Shown one piece after another: positions 9,243 to 18,374 of a stretch of DNA of 64,000 nucleotides (the stretch's first letter is position 1; each line of letters starts with the position of its first letter). Location: positions 490,693-554,692 of the forward strand of contig NZ_JAGHZS010000003.1 in NCBI RefSeq assembly GCF_017745275.1. The letters run 5' to 3'. The position numbers and the translations under genes were made by a program. The DNA comes from Chitinophaga sp. (lineage in GTDB: Bacteria > Bacteroidota > Bacteroidia > Chitinophagales > Chitinophagaceae). The notes beneath the pieces are model-generated. The model searched no databases. It saw nothing but the letters and a program-made list of their open reading frames with translations, and was not told the origin of the DNA.

Positions 9243-10448
9243 TTAGGCTATTGTATCAAGGTCTACCCCATCTTTATACATTTCCCATACCGGGCTTTCA
9301 CTTCTCGTCTTATTTACTGCATCTGTAATGGTACGGATGGTATAATCGATTTGTTCTTCTGTGGTGAAACGTCCCAGCCCAAAACGAAGGGACGCGCGGG
9401 CCAGGTCGTCGCTCAGCCCCAGTGCCTTCAGCACATAGCTGGGTTCCAGGGAGGCCGACGTACAGGCGGAACCGGTAGAGAGGGCGATGTTTTTATTGAA
9501 CCCCATCATCAGGGTTTCACTTTCTATATATTTAAAAGAAAGGTTGGTAGTATGGGGCAGGCGATGGGTGCGGGAGCCATTTACGTATGACTGCTCCAGT
9601 TGTAGTAATGCGTTTTCCAGTCGATCTCTCAGCACGCTGATCCGGGCACTGTCAGAGGTCATTTCTGTTTCACAGAGTTCACAGGCTTTGCCCAGGCCCA
9701 CTATGCCGGGTACGTTCAGGGTACCGGAGCGCATGGCACGTTCATGTCCGCCTCCATCTATCTGGGCCGTAAGCATTACGCGGGGCGAGCGTCTGCGCAC
9801 ATATAGGGCGCCTACTCCCTTGGGACCGTATAATTTGTGGGCGCTAAGTGTCAGCAGATCTATGCCATCAGTGTTTACGTTCACCGGAATTTTCCCTACC
9901 GCCTGTGTAGCGTCAGACATGAACAGTACACCGTGTTTCCTGGCGATGGCGCTGATAGCTTGTACAGGCTGTATGGTGCCGGTTTCATTGTTCGCATACA
10001 TAATGCTGATCAGGATGGTTTGCGGCGTAATGGCTGCTTCCAGCGCTGCCAGGTCAACCAGTCCTTCTTTGTCAACGGGTAGCACGGTGATTTGTGCGCC
10101 CTGTTTTTCGAGGTGTTTGCAGGTATCCAGTACCGCTTTATGTTCAGTAGCGGCAGTAATAATATGACGGCCTTTGGTGGCATACATCTCGGATACGCCT
10201 TTGATGGCAAGGTTAACAGCTTCCGTTGCGCCGGAGGTAAATATAATTTCTTTGGTATCGGCGCCAATCAGCCTGGCTACCTGTTCCCGGGCATAATCTA
10301 CTGCTTCCTGGGCTGCCCATCCGAACGGATGGCTGCGACTGGCCGCATTTCCATATACCTCAGTGAAATAAGGTAACATGGCGGCCACCACTCTTGGGTC
10401 GCAAGGAGTAGTAGCATTATTGTCAAGGTAAACAGGTAATTGTAGCAT
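9243..10448 (-). CDS. iscS: Cysteine desulfurase (IscS/NifS type)
   Basis: This PLP enzyme removes sulfur from cysteine and passes it to Fe-S cluster and tRNA or cofactor thiolation pathways. The PLP lysine is K205 in SAHKLYGPKG and the catalytic cysteine is C329 in STGSACTSASLEPS, the long-loop form seen in the IscS class. The N-terminal LDNNATTP motif and the near-full length (401 residues) support an intact enzyme. No iscU or iscA is adjacent, which is common in this phylum. It is transcribed divergently from methylmalonyl-CoA epimerase. The molybdenum cofactor genes about 14 kb away would also need its sulfur. Confidence 0.94.
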   Translation of the reverse strand: MLQLPVYLDNNATTPCDPRVVAAMLPYFTEVYGNAASRSHPFGWAAQEAVDYAREQVARLIGADTKEIIFTSGATEAVNLAIKGVSEMYATKGRHIITAATEHKAVLDTCKHLEKQGAQITVLPVDKEGLVDLAALEAAITPQTILISIMYANNETGTIQPVQAISAIARKHGVLFMSDATQAVGKIPVNVNTDGIDLLTLSAHKLYGPKGVGALYVRRRSPRVMLTAQIDGGGHERAMRSGTLNVPGIVGLGKACELCETEMTSDSARISVLRDRLENALLQLEQSYVNGSRTHRLPHTTNLSFKYIESETLMMGFNKNIALSTGSACTSASLEPSYVLKALGLSDDLARASLRFGLGRFTTEEQIDYTIRTITDAVNKTRSESPVWEMYKDGVDLDTIA

Positions 10449-10485
10449 ATGTGTCTTTGTTTCCGATATCTAATAGCTGACCTAA

Positions 10486-10493
10486 CAAATTTA
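10486..10493 (-). promoter_or_regulatory. Candidate -7 box for iscS
   Basis: TAAATTTG on the minus strand fits TAnnTTTG, 37 bases before the iscS ATG, the same distance as in front of gldF. A clear -33 TTG is missing. Confidence 0.35.
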
Positions 10494-10519
10494 CAACATA
10501 AGTTCTATTTTTACCGGGT

Positions 10520-10561
10520 GAGGCATGTCCCGAAAATGCCTCACGGATGCGGCATTTCGGG
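10520..10561. promoter_or_regulatory. Two overlapping inverted repeats between iscS and mce
   Basis: GAGGCAT (10520-10526) pairs with ATGCCTC (10536-10542). CCCGAAAATGCC (10529-10540) pairs with GGCATTTCGGG (10551-10561) with one bulge. The two stems share ATGCC and exclude each other. The site ends 21 bases before the epimerase ATG. It could be an operator or an attenuator; nothing decides between them here. Confidence 0.4.
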
Positions 10562-10582
10562 TACATTATTAAACTCATCAAC

Positions 10583-10984
10583 ATGCTTAGGGTAGAACAT
10601 ATTGGCATTGCGGTAAATTCACTGGCAGATTCCATTCCATTATTTGAAAAACTTTTAAATACCAACTGTTACAAACAGGAGGAAGTGACCAGTGAGCAGG
10701 TGATTACGGCTTTTTTTCAGCAGGGAGAAAGTAAAATAGAATTGCTGGAAGCTACTGGTCCGGGTAGTGCCATCGCCAAATTCCTGGATAAAAAGGGAGA
10801 AGGAATGCATCACATCGCTTTCGAGGTTGCAGATATCTATGCAGAAATGAAAAGATTACAGGAAGAAGGATTTGTTTTATTACAGGAAACACCAAAAAGG
10901 GGGGCAGATAATAAACTGATCTGTTTCCTTCATCCTAAGCATAGTAACGGAGTTTTAATAGAAATTTGTCAGGAGATCAAGTAA
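10583..10984 (+). CDS. mce: Methylmalonyl-CoA epimerase
   Basis: This small glyoxalase-fold enzyme interconverts the R and S forms of methylmalonyl-CoA in propionate metabolism. Metal ligands are visible: the histidine in RVEHIGIAV near the start, the histidine in MHHIAFEV and the glutamate in LIEICQ near the end. From the ATG at 10583 it has 133 residues, the usual size; a longer in-frame extension to 10547 begins at a rare start codon and adds residues no family member has. It stands alone and is divergent from iscS. Methylmalonyl-CoA mutase is not in the window. Confidence 0.92.
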   Translation: MLRVEHIGIAVNSLADSIPLFEKLLNTNCYKQEEVTSEQVITAFFQQGESKIELLEATGPGSAIAKFLDKKGEGMHHIAFEVADIYAEMKRLQEEGFVLLQETPKRGADNKLICFLHPKHSNGVLIEICQEIK

Positions 10985-11286
10985 GCATTTACTTATATAT
11001 ATCAAAATTAAATAATAATAAATTTTTTAATTTTTTTTCCATTTTAGCAATCCAAGGGAATTATGTATTCGTAAGTAATTATGAAACACCCCCCAAAAGG
11101 GCACAAAAAAGTTAAAACCAAAATAATTTTATAAAAAACTGAACAAATAGATTTTCCATAGCGTTATATCTACAAACACTCAAATACAAAAAAGAACAAT
11201 ACTCAAAATATTACAAGACTTAAGCTTTATAGATTTTAACAGTTTAAGTTTTAACGATTACTCTAAAGTTGGCATAGGTTATGAAC

Positions 11287-11321
11287 ACCTGCGGGTTTTT
11301 TAGCTTGCAGGTCTTTTTTTT
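11287..11321 (+). terminator. Plus-strand terminator in the mce spacer
   Basis: ACCTGC (11287-11292) pairs with GCAGGT (11307-11312) around a 14-base loop and is followed by C and eight T. It is 300 bases after mce, far for that gene, which hints at a separate short transcript. Confidence 0.6.
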
Positions 11322-11553
11322 AAAGCGAGCTCTACACAGAATTGTGATTTGATTCCAATTATTGCTTCATAAGAGAGAGGGATAGTACAGATGCTATGCT
11401 TATTGGTCAATGCTATAAACGCTCAGGGTATCGAACAAATTGTAAGAAGTATATTTTTATTTCGGGAGTCAGGTAGAAGATATGTCACGTGAATGTTCTT
11501 GCTTGTTGATCCGATGTCTCGCTTGTTGTAAAGGAAAATGTCATGTTTATTTG

Positions 11554-11601
11554 CATAAAAAAGAAAAGTCCGGATCATGATCCGGACTTTTCTTTTTTAT
11601 G
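11554..11601 (-). terminator. 48-base perfect palindrome, bidirectional terminator
   Basis: The 48 bases from CATAAAAAAG to CTTTTTTATG are a perfect inverted repeat centred on GATCATGATC. The GC stem AAGTCCGGATCA is flanked by A-tracts on one side and T-tracts on the other on both strands, so it can end transcription in either direction. It lies 13 bases after the receptor stop codon. Confidence 0.85.
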
Positions 11602-11613
11602 TATGCTCTTTTA

Positions 11614-14600
11614 TTAGTTGAACAGGTATTTAATACCGATCTGACCTTGCCAACGGGAAATGGTGTTGGTATTATCTTTCCAGGAATTAGTAACCGGAAT
11701 CTGGTTATTAGCATCCAGGTAAGGGAAAGAGTATGCAGCAGCATGTGTTGCAGCGCCGCTTGGATCTCTGTACAACCCTTCGTACTTCAGGAAAGAAGGT
11801 GAATTAGGCATTTTGGAAATACCCCAGTTCTTGTTCAGGAAGTTACCAAAGTTGATAATATCAAAGCTGATACGGATAGTGTGTTTGTTTCTTTCTTTAC
11901 CGCTATACACAAAAATATCCTGTGTAATATTCACGTCCATTCTTTTAGCGAAAGGTAATACTACGGCATTACGCTCTGCATATTCGCCACGATGGCTGCT
12001 CAGGTAAGCATCTTGTTTGATGTAGTTGTCTACCTGGTTCCAGATAATAGCCGCAGTGCGTTTATCTGCATTGGTGGCAGGATTATAGGTTTTATCGCCA
12101 TAGCCTACAGGCACCAGCTTGATTTCACTGGCGTTTCTTGGAATGTAGATCAGGTCGTTGTTACCACCGGAACCATCATTGTTTACATCTCCGCTATAAG
12201 TATAGGAAGTATTGCTGTACAAACCGTTTACGCTAGGTGCTGCTTCGTAAATCATACCAACGGAGGTAGCAAAATGTTTAGCCCAGGTAAAGCGGTAAGA
12301 AGCTGCTGCTATTACACGGTGCGGCATATAGTAGTTGGAATAACCCAATACATTGGCGTTAGGGTCTCCTTGTACCGGACGATCGCGCCAGTTACTCTGT
12401 GCAATAGTACCACCATCATTTACGCTGCGTGATTTGCTATAAGTATAGGCAGCGCTCAGGTAAAGGTTATTCACGTTTCTCTGGAACTGTATAGTGGCAA
12501 AATAAGAGTAGCCTTTGTTGGTGTTACGCATCAGGATAGCGTCGCTGATATTTGGGTTGCCGAGGCTGGTACCAGCGCCATATATTTTACTGCTGCTGTA
12601 GCGGGTACGGTTGTCAGGGGTGCTATCCAGCTGGAATCCTGTTGTTGGCAGGTTTACGTTCTGGAAGTATACCGCGTTGATATCTTTGGAGTAGTTGGCT
12701 TCCAAGGTACCAATGATGCCCCATGGCAACTGACGGTCAATGGCCAGGGTTACTTTCATTACCTGTGGATATTTAAAGTTCCTATCGGTAACGGCTATAT
12801 TATATTGTTTAGACAGGTTCCCGGAATTATCCCTGTAAGTATCTGGATTAGGATTGAACGGAAAATTACTGATAGGAGAGTTATCACTGTTGGCTACCAC
12901 AAATGATCCAAACTGTACTCCATTGTTAGCCGCCTGGTTGCTGATCCACACCGCCGGAGGAGGACCTGCAAATAAGCCGGCACCACCACGTAACTGTGTT
13001 TTACCATCATGCGTGATATCCCAGTTGAATCCAATTCTAGGTGAAATCAGCGGCGTAGTTTTAGGCGCCTGACCCACATCCAGTCTTACTCCATCTCTGA
13101 AATTGGTTAAAGTAGTCAGGGAGTCATTTTTGTCAAATGTGCTGCCTATAACTGGTAAGTCTATACGAACACCGTAAGTAAGGGTGAAGTAGTTGCTTGC
13201 ACTCCATTTATCCTGTATAAATGCACCCAACTCCAGCATATTGATTTTTGCATATGGGAAGGATTTGTCTTTGGTGGTAGCATAGGATAAAGCATAACGG
13301 ATCGCAGTAGAGCTGTTATTATTAACGCTCGCATAGAAATCCTGCAGGGTATTGAAACGGTAGTTACCATTGTAGTTAGGCGCAAAACCGTTCAGGAATG
13401 TTTTATAATAGTTTTGAGTACCAATGGTAATTTCATGTTTGCCCTTATACATGGTATAGATATCGGACAACTGGTATACATTGGTATTGAGCTTATTATT
13501 GTAGGTAAATGGTTCATAACCGAAGGCAGTATAACTGCCGCCTTGTCCGTTCATGATATCCACCAGCGGGAAATTACCCTGGGAAAGCGCAGCTCTGTAA
13601 TCACGCATTGCAGAGAATCCTACCTGGAATTTATTGGAGGCACGGTTACCGATACGGGTATTTAATTCCGCAATAAAGATGTTGAAATCGTTATGAATGG
13701 TGTAACCGCTACCGCTGAAAGGCAGACCAGTAGCACTGGGCTGACGGCCAACACTGGAAGGGCCGGGAGCACCACTGTTGCTGGCGGCAATATCCCTGAG
13801 TGATTTCAGGTAGCTGTATTTGAAGGTAAACGTGTTACGATCATTTACGTTCCAGTCTACTTTAAAGGTAACCTTGTCGCTTTGTGTACGATAGGTATAG
13901 TCCTGGTAGTCGCCCGGGTTGTAGCCGAATTTACTGATCAGGAATTGTTTCAGGGCATCCAGGGTATCTGCAACTGCGGCAGACACGTTACCACCGGATA
14001 CACCACCAGGTTTGTTGGCAACAAGGCTGGTAGCCGGGGCTTTAATTCTTTCCTGTTCAGCACTTACGAAGAAGAACAGTTTGTTGGGAATGAAAGCGCC
14101 ACCAACAGAAAAGCCGCGCATGTTGTAGTTGAAGTTCGGTTTAGGAACGGTAACGGTACCTACTTTCCGGCCCTGCAAACCAGGTGTCTGGATGTAGGTA
14201 TAGGCAGATCCTTTAAAGGTATTGGTTCCACTCTTGGTAACGCTGTTGATACCGGCGCCGGAAAAGCCGCCTTGTCTTACGTCATAAGGGGATACGTTCA
14301 CCTGGATTTGCTCCAGCGCTTCGAGGCTGATAGGCTGAGACGAAGTCTGGGAGCCCAGTGTAGCCTGTAAGCCGAAAGAGTTGTTGAAATTGGCACCATC
14401 CACCGTGATGTTGTTTAACTGGTTACTTCTACCTCCAATATTCAAACCATTGGCAGAAGGTGTCAGCCTGGTGAAGTCCTGCATAGACCGGCTCACAGTA
14501 GGCAGCCTGTCCATTTGTGCACGGGTAATTACTTCCTGGCTACCAGTACGGGCTTTGTTGATTACTTTGTTTTGTGCAACAGAAGTCACCACTATTTCTG

Positions 14601-14955
14601 TTAAGGTGCTGGTACTGGGTTGCAGCGTTACATCTGCTTTGTATTCCTGACCCAGCGACAAGGTGATGTTTTCCCGTTTTTCATCTTTAAAACCGATGTA
14701 AGAAACGGTCAGGGTGTAGGGACCACCCACACGGAGGTTGGGTAAATTAAAACGACCATCTTTACGAGACACTGTGTTGTATTTCGTGCCGGTAGGAAGA
14801 TGGGTGGCCACAATGCTGGCTCCAGGTACGGGGCCCTCTTTACTACCAATTGTTCCCGCAATATCGGCGGTAGTTTCCTGGGCAAACAGGGCGTTAGGCA
14901 ATACCAGTACGCAACAGAGCATACAAATGAGGTAACACCAGATTTTTTTGTGCAT
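11614..14955 (-). CDS. TonB-dependent receptor, Oar-like
   Basis: A receptor of 1113 residues from the ATG at 14955 (MHKKIW). A longer reading begins at a TTG nine codons earlier and would spoil the signal peptide. The signal peptide ends near ALFAQ (about residue 25). A carboxypeptidase-regulatory domain spans about 30-115 (PVPGASIVATHLPTGTKYNT), followed by the plug with GLNIGGRSNQLNNITVDGAN and a very large barrel. This layout matches Oar-type receptors, some of which export or import protein in myxobacteria and Bacteroidota. It is a single gene, with no SusD beside it. It ends in a strong palindromic terminator. The ligand is unknown. Confidence 0.9.
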   Translation of the reverse strand: MHKKIWCYLICMLCCVLVLPNALFAQETTADIAGTIGSKEGPVPGASIVATHLPTGTKYNTVSRKDGRFNLPNLRVGGPYTLTVSYIGFKDEKRENITLSLGQEYKADVTLQPSTSTLTEIVVTSVAQNKVINKARTGSQEVITRAQMDRLPTVSRSMQDFTRLTPSANGLNIGGRSNQLNNITVDGANFNNSFGLQATLGSQTSSQPISLEALEQIQVNVSPYDVRQGGFSGAGINSVTKSGTNTFKGSAYTYIQTPGLQGRKVGTVTVPKPNFNYNMRGFSVGGAFIPNKLFFFVSAEQERIKAPATSLVANKPGGVSGGNVSAAVADTLDALKQFLISKFGYNPGDYQDYTYRTQSDKVTFKVDWNVNDRNTFTFKYSYLKSLRDIAASNSGAPGPSSVGRQPSATGLPFSGSGYTIHNDFNIFIAELNTRIGNRASNKFQVGFSAMRDYRAALSQGNFPLVDIMNGQGGSYTAFGYEPFTYNNKLNTNVYQLSDIYTMYKGKHEITIGTQNYYKTFLNGFAPNYNGNYRFNTLQDFYASVNNNSSTAIRYALSYATTKDKSFPYAKINMLELGAFIQDKWSASNYFTLTYGVRIDLPVIGSTFDKNDSLTTLTNFRDGVRLDVGQAPKTTPLISPRIGFNWDITHDGKTQLRGGAGLFAGPPPAVWISNQAANNGVQFGSFVVANSDNSPISNFPFNPNPDTYRDNSGNLSKQYNIAVTDRNFKYPQVMKVTLAIDRQLPWGIIGTLEANYSKDINAVYFQNVNLPTTGFQLDSTPDNRTRYSSSKIYGAGTSLGNPNISDAILMRNTNKGYSYFATIQFQRNVNNLYLSAAYTYSKSRSVNDGGTIAQSNWRDRPVQGDPNANVLGYSNYYMPHRVIAAASYRFTWAKHFATSVGMIYEAAPSVNGLYSNTSYTYSGDVNNDGSGGNNDLIYIPRNASEIKLVPVGYGDKTYNPATNADKRTAAIIWNQVDNYIKQDAYLSSHRGEYAERNAVVLPFAKRMDVNITQDIFVYSGKERNKHTIRISFDIINFGNFLNKNWGISKMPNSPSFLKYEGLYRDPSGAATHAAAYSFPYLDANNQIPVTNSWKDNTNTISRWQGQIGIKYLFN

Positions 14956-15078
14956 GCGATTCAGATTTTGGGCAAAGTTCAAATGACAGATTTAAGTATT
15001 AAAATTAATACAATTATAAAATCGTTAACAAATTTTTTGAACTATTCGTGTCTAGTGTCGCATGACAGGAAGGCCGGG

Positions 15079-16359
15079 CTATGCCAGCACCTTTTCCATA
15101 CCCGTACTCCTGGAACCTTTGATCAATATATGCGTATGTTGAAATTGTTGCTGCTGCAGCCACTTCCCGGCTTCTGTGGAATTTTCCAGGAAGATATAAG
15201 GGTGATTTACTTTCTTAAAATCTCCGCCTACCAATACCACGGCGTCCCAGTGTGTGCGTTCCAGTAACTGAACGAGATCGGTATGTTCTTTTACACTGTC
15301 TGTTCCTAATTCCATCATAGCGCCCAGCAACAACACTTTTTTATCGGCTTGTATGCCGGCAAAGTTTTCGATGGCGGCTTTCATGCTCGATGGGTTAGCA
15401 TTGTAAGCATCCATGATGATGGTATTGGTACCTTGCTGTATCACCTGGGAACGGTTATTGGACGGGGTATAGTGGGCAATGGCGGGGGCAATATCTTTTT
15501 CCGGTACGCCGAAATGAGTGGCTACGGCTACTGCTGCCATCACATTCGGGAAGTTATAAGCGCCTACCAGCTGGGTTTGTATAAATCCTACCTGGCTATC
15601 GCCTCTTACTTCCACGGCCAGGAAAGCACTGTCCGCGATGGCTTCACCTACAAAATCGGCTTCTTTGCTGCCATAGGTAATGATATGAGGAATACCCGTA
15701 GCCATTTCCACCAGGTAGCCGTAGTCGTTACATACGAACACGGTGCCGTTATTGGCACGTAAAAAGTCGTAGAGTTCTCCCTTGGCTTTCTTTACCCCTT
15801 CTTCGCTGCCAAAGCCTTCCAGGTGGGCTTTCCCAATGTTGGTAATGATACCGTGTGTAGGCAATGCTATTTTACAGTAACCGGCAATTTCCAGCTGGTG
15901 GTTAGCTCCCATTTCAATTACGGCGATTTCCACATCCGGCTGTATACTTAAAATAGTAAGGGGTACGCCAATATGATTATTGAGATTGCCAACGGTGGCA
16001 TAAGTTTTCTTTCCGGCAGATAAAGCGGCATTAACCAGTTCTTTCGTAGTGGTTTTACCGTTAGTACCGGTAATGGCGAGGAACGGAATATTCAACTGTT
16101 GGCGATGCCGTAAGGCCAGCTGCTGCAGGGCAGTGAGGGCATCTTCTACCAGCATCATTTTTTCGGGAACCGTGAAATAAGCAGCTTCATCTACCACGGC
16201 AAAGGCAGCTCCCATTTCAAGGGCTTGGGCTGCAAATTCGTTACCATTGAAGTTACCTCCTTTCAGCGCAAAGAAAATATCGTTGGCTTTCAGTTTACGG
16301 GTATCCGTTTGTACCGAGCGGTGCTGCTCATAGATGCTGTATAGTTGTTCAATATTCAC
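15079..16359 (-). CDS. murF: UDP-MurNAc-tripeptide-D-alanyl-D-alanine ligase
   Basis: This is the stand-alone MurF that adds D-Ala-D-Ala to UDP-MurNAc-tripeptide in the cytoplasm. The P-loop reads GTNGKTTTKEL near residue 98. VIEMGANHQLEI, NIGKAHLEGFGS and DAYNANPSSMKAAIENF are all intact family motifs. I start it at the GTG at 16357-16359 (MNIEQLYSIY), which fits the family start; a TTG two codons upstream is possible. At 426 residues it is of usual length. A second, divergent MurF-like domain exists in the fusion at 3077-5584, so this copy is the better candidate for the essential ligase. Confidence 0.94.
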   Translation of the reverse strand: MNIEQLYSIYEQHRSVQTDTRKLKANDIFFALKGGNFNGNEFAAQALEMGAAFAVVDEAAYFTVPEKMMLVEDALTALQQLALRHRQQLNIPFLAITGTNGKTTTKELVNAALSAGKKTYATVGNLNNHIGVPLTILSIQPDVEIAVIEMGANHQLEIAGYCKIALPTHGIITNIGKAHLEGFGSEEGVKKAKGELYDFLRANNGTVFVCNDYGYLVEMATGIPHIITYGSKEADFVGEAIADSAFLAVEVRGDSQVGFIQTQLVGAYNFPNVMAAVAVATHFGVPEKDIAPAIAHYTPSNNRSQVIQQGTNTIIMDAYNANPSSMKAAIENFAGIQADKKVLLLGAMMELGTDSVKEHTDLVQLLERTHWDAVVLVGGDFKKVNHPYIFLENSTEAGKWLQQQQFQHTHILIKGSRSTGMEKVLA

Positions 16360-16468
16360 GGTCAAGTCTTATTTAGTGCAAAAATAAGTGGTTAATCATG
16401 TAATATAGCAGAATTTTATCTGCCGCATAAAGCAACCAATTTAAATACTATCCCGTATACCGAGTTAA

Positions 16469-16855
16469 ATGATAGAAAAACCTATGACACGTATAGCACC
16501 TTTCTTATTGATTTGCCTGGTGTTTGCTGCTTGTAAAAATGAGCAGGCACCTCCACCCGTAAGCGGTGGTATTAATTGTGATGCCGCTAAAATCACCACC
16601 TCCTACGTATTAGGCGTGGTACAGGCTAATTGCACCAGCCGGAATTGTCATCCGGGTGGCAGCTCCCCGGTGGTGGCCGATTTCTCCACCGCCGACAAAC
16701 TAAAAGGATATATCAACACGCACCGCTCAACGTTCGACCTGCGTGTGACCGGCCCTCAGGCCGATATGCCACAGTCGATGGGATTCCCGGCACTATCGCA
16801 GGGGATGAAAGACTCCATAGCCTGCTGGATTGCACACGGACTTCCGGATCAATAA
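16469..16855 (+). CDS. Cytochrome-like lipoprotein with CX4CH motif
   Basis: A 128-residue protein with a lipoprotein signal (FLLICLVFAAC, lipid cysteine 22). After a proline-rich linker it has NCTSRNCHPGG, a CX4CH arrangement where c-type cytochromes have CX2CH, and a later MPQSMG stretch that could supply an axial methionine. The ending DSIACWIAHGLP also resembles cytochrome c domains of Bacteroidota lipoproteins. A heme role is therefore likely but not shown. An alternative ATG lies at 16484. It heads a compact operon with YceI and a DUF5777 barrel. Confidence 0.75.
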   Translation: MIEKPMTRIAPFLLICLVFAACKNEQAPPPVSGGINCDAAKITTSYVLGVVQANCTSRNCHPGGSSPVVADFSTADKLKGYINTHRSTFDLRVTGPQADMPQSMGFPALSQGMKDSIACWIAHGLPDQ

Positions 16856-16871
16856 CTTTAAAAAGAATCGC

Positions 16872-17420
16872 ATGAAACATTGGTTGCTTTTTATATGCGC
16901 GTGGCTGTGGGCATCTGGCGCCGTTGCCCAGGATGTGTATACCTGTAAAAATGCACGGCTATCTTTTTTTTCCTCCTCCCCCCTGGAAGACATTGAAGCA
17001 AAAACAGATAAAGGGGCGGCTGCCATCAACCTGAAAACAAAAGATATTTTCTTTAAAGTGCCTATCAGCAGCTTTCAGTTCAAAAAAAAGCTGATGCAGG
17101 ATCACTTCAATGAAAACTATATGGAAAGTGATAAATATCCCTTTGCGGAATTCAAAGGCAAAATCAATGAATCGCCGGAATTCAATAAAGACGGTACTTA
17201 TCCGGTTACGGTAACGGGCACACTAAATATTCATGGAGTGGAGAAAACATATACGGCAAAAGGTACAATGGTTACTAAAGGTAGCACCATTACCGTTACC
17301 TCTAACTTCAATGTACGTGTAGCTGATCACGGTATTAAGATTCCATCTTTAGTTGTACAAAATGTGGCAGAAGTAGTAGCCGTAACGGTGAATGCCATTT
17401 ACACTCCTTACAGTAAATAA
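16872..17420 (+). CDS. YceI family periplasmic protein
   Basis: From the ATG at 16872 the protein has 182 residues. A signal peptide (MKHWLLFICAWLWASGAVAQ) precedes a lipocalin-like YceI domain with the features FNENYMESDKYPFAEFKG, VTGTLNIHGVEKTY and a KIPSLVVQNVAEVVAVTV end. Family members bind long isoprenoid chains such as polyprenyl quinones. The longer frame reading starts inside the preceding gene and lacks a signal peptide, so I reject it. It is 16 bases downstream of the cytochrome-like lipoprotein and 9 bases before the DUF5777 gene, so all three are cotranscribed. Confidence 0.9.
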   Translation: MKHWLLFICAWLWASGAVAQDVYTCKNARLSFFSSSPLEDIEAKTDKGAAAINLKTKDIFFKVPISSFQFKKKLMQDHFNENYMESDKYPFAEFKGKINESPEFNKDGTYPVTVTGTLNIHGVEKTYTAKGTMVTKGSTITVTSNFNVRVADHGIKIPSLVVQNVAEVVAVTVNAIYTPYSK

Positions 17421-17429
17421 GTTTTTTCT

Positions 17430-18374
17430 ATGAAAATAATCTCCATCATATTTTTAGGCTGCATCATCAGTTGGCAGGCATCCGCTCAGGGTAGCCTCGA
17501 CAAGCTCTTCGACTCTACCGGCGTTACCCATACCAAAGTACGGGACACGTACAAATCTACCCGCATTGTACAGGGACAATCTACCGAAATGCTCCGCAAG
17601 CATGAGCTGGACTTCCGCGTGGCACACCGTTTCGGCGATGCTGGTGGTGAATTCGGTGGCACCAAAACGTTTTTCGGTACCGATAATTCTACGGATATCC
17701 GCATCGCTTTTGAATATGGCATCAGCGATAACCTCATGGTAGGTATCAGCAGAAGCAAAGGCAGCGGGGACTTACAGCAATTATATGAAGGGCTGGTGAA
17801 GTACCGGTTTTTGCAACAAACAACAGATAATCATATACCGGTGTCACTGGCGGTATTTGGTAATATGGTCATCAGTGGAATGCCATCTAATACAGACATT
17901 ACGTCTGCTGCACACTTCTCAGATGGGTCAGACCGTTTGATGTATGTAGCGCAGGCGCTGGTATCCCGGAAGTTTGCCGACCGGTTATCGCTTACGCTGA
18001 TGCCTACTTACGTACATCGCAACCATGTGAGCTACCTGGATATGAATAATATGTTTGCGCTGGGAGCTGCAGGCCGCCTGAAGCTCAGCAAGCGACTGGG
18101 TTTGCTGGCAGAGTATTATTATCCGTTCCGGACCGCTGAAAGCAAAGACTACTTTAAATCCAAAGGCACCACCTTTTACAACCCGCTGGGGCTGGGCCTG
18201 GAAATTGAAACCGGTGGCCACGTATTCAGTGTTACCTTTACCAACTCCACTGCTATCCTGGAAAACCAGTTTATTCCCGCTACTACCACTTCCTGGCTAC
18301 AGGGACAATTCCGCTGGGGATTCAATATTTCCCGTAGATTTACGTTATTCGGGAAGAAAGATTGGAAAAAATAA
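17430..18374 (+). CDS. DUF5777 family outer-membrane beta-barrel
   Basis: A 314-residue protein with a cleavable signal (ending ASAQG near residue 20). It is followed by strand-rich sequence with alternating polar and hydrophobic residues, including HELDFRVAHRFGDAGGEFGG and an aromatic C-terminal strand. This matches the DUF5777 beta-barrel family of Bacteroidota, which commonly sits next to YceI and cytochrome-type lipoproteins. No transport substrate is known. It overlaps the start of the following HExxH gene by 13 bases. Confidence 0.82.
   Translation: MKIISIIFLGCIISWQASAQGSLDKLFDSTGVTHTKVRDTYKSTRIVQGQSTEMLRKHELDFRVAHRFGDAGGEFGGTKTFFGTDNSTDIRIAFEYGISDNLMVGISRSKGSGDLQQLYEGLVKYRFLQQTTDNHIPVSLAVFGNMVISGMPSNTDITSAAHFSDGSDRLMYVAQALVSRKFADRLSLTLMPTYVHRNHVSYLDMNNMFALGAAGRLKLSKRLGLLAEYYYPFRTAESKDYFKSKGTTFYNPLGLGLEIETGGHVFSVTFTNSTAILENQFIPATTTSWLQGQFRWGFNISRRFTLFGKKDWKK

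Larger units (their letters stand above)
10985..11613. other. Long AT-rich spacer with terminator and possible small RNA
   Basis: This 629-base spacer separates mce from the convergent receptor gene. It has no credible open frame. A plus-strand terminator-like hairpin lies at 11287-11321 and a 48-base perfect palindrome at 11554-11601. The AT-rich 11000-11280 stretch could be a long 3' leader of mce or an independent small RNA ending at 11321. From 11322 to 11553 I see nothing recognisable. Confidence 0.5.

Noticed and set aside
9487..10167. Plus-strand open frame of 226 codons opposite iscS
   Set aside because: It is a shadow of the conserved cysteine desulfurase frame and resembles no protein family.
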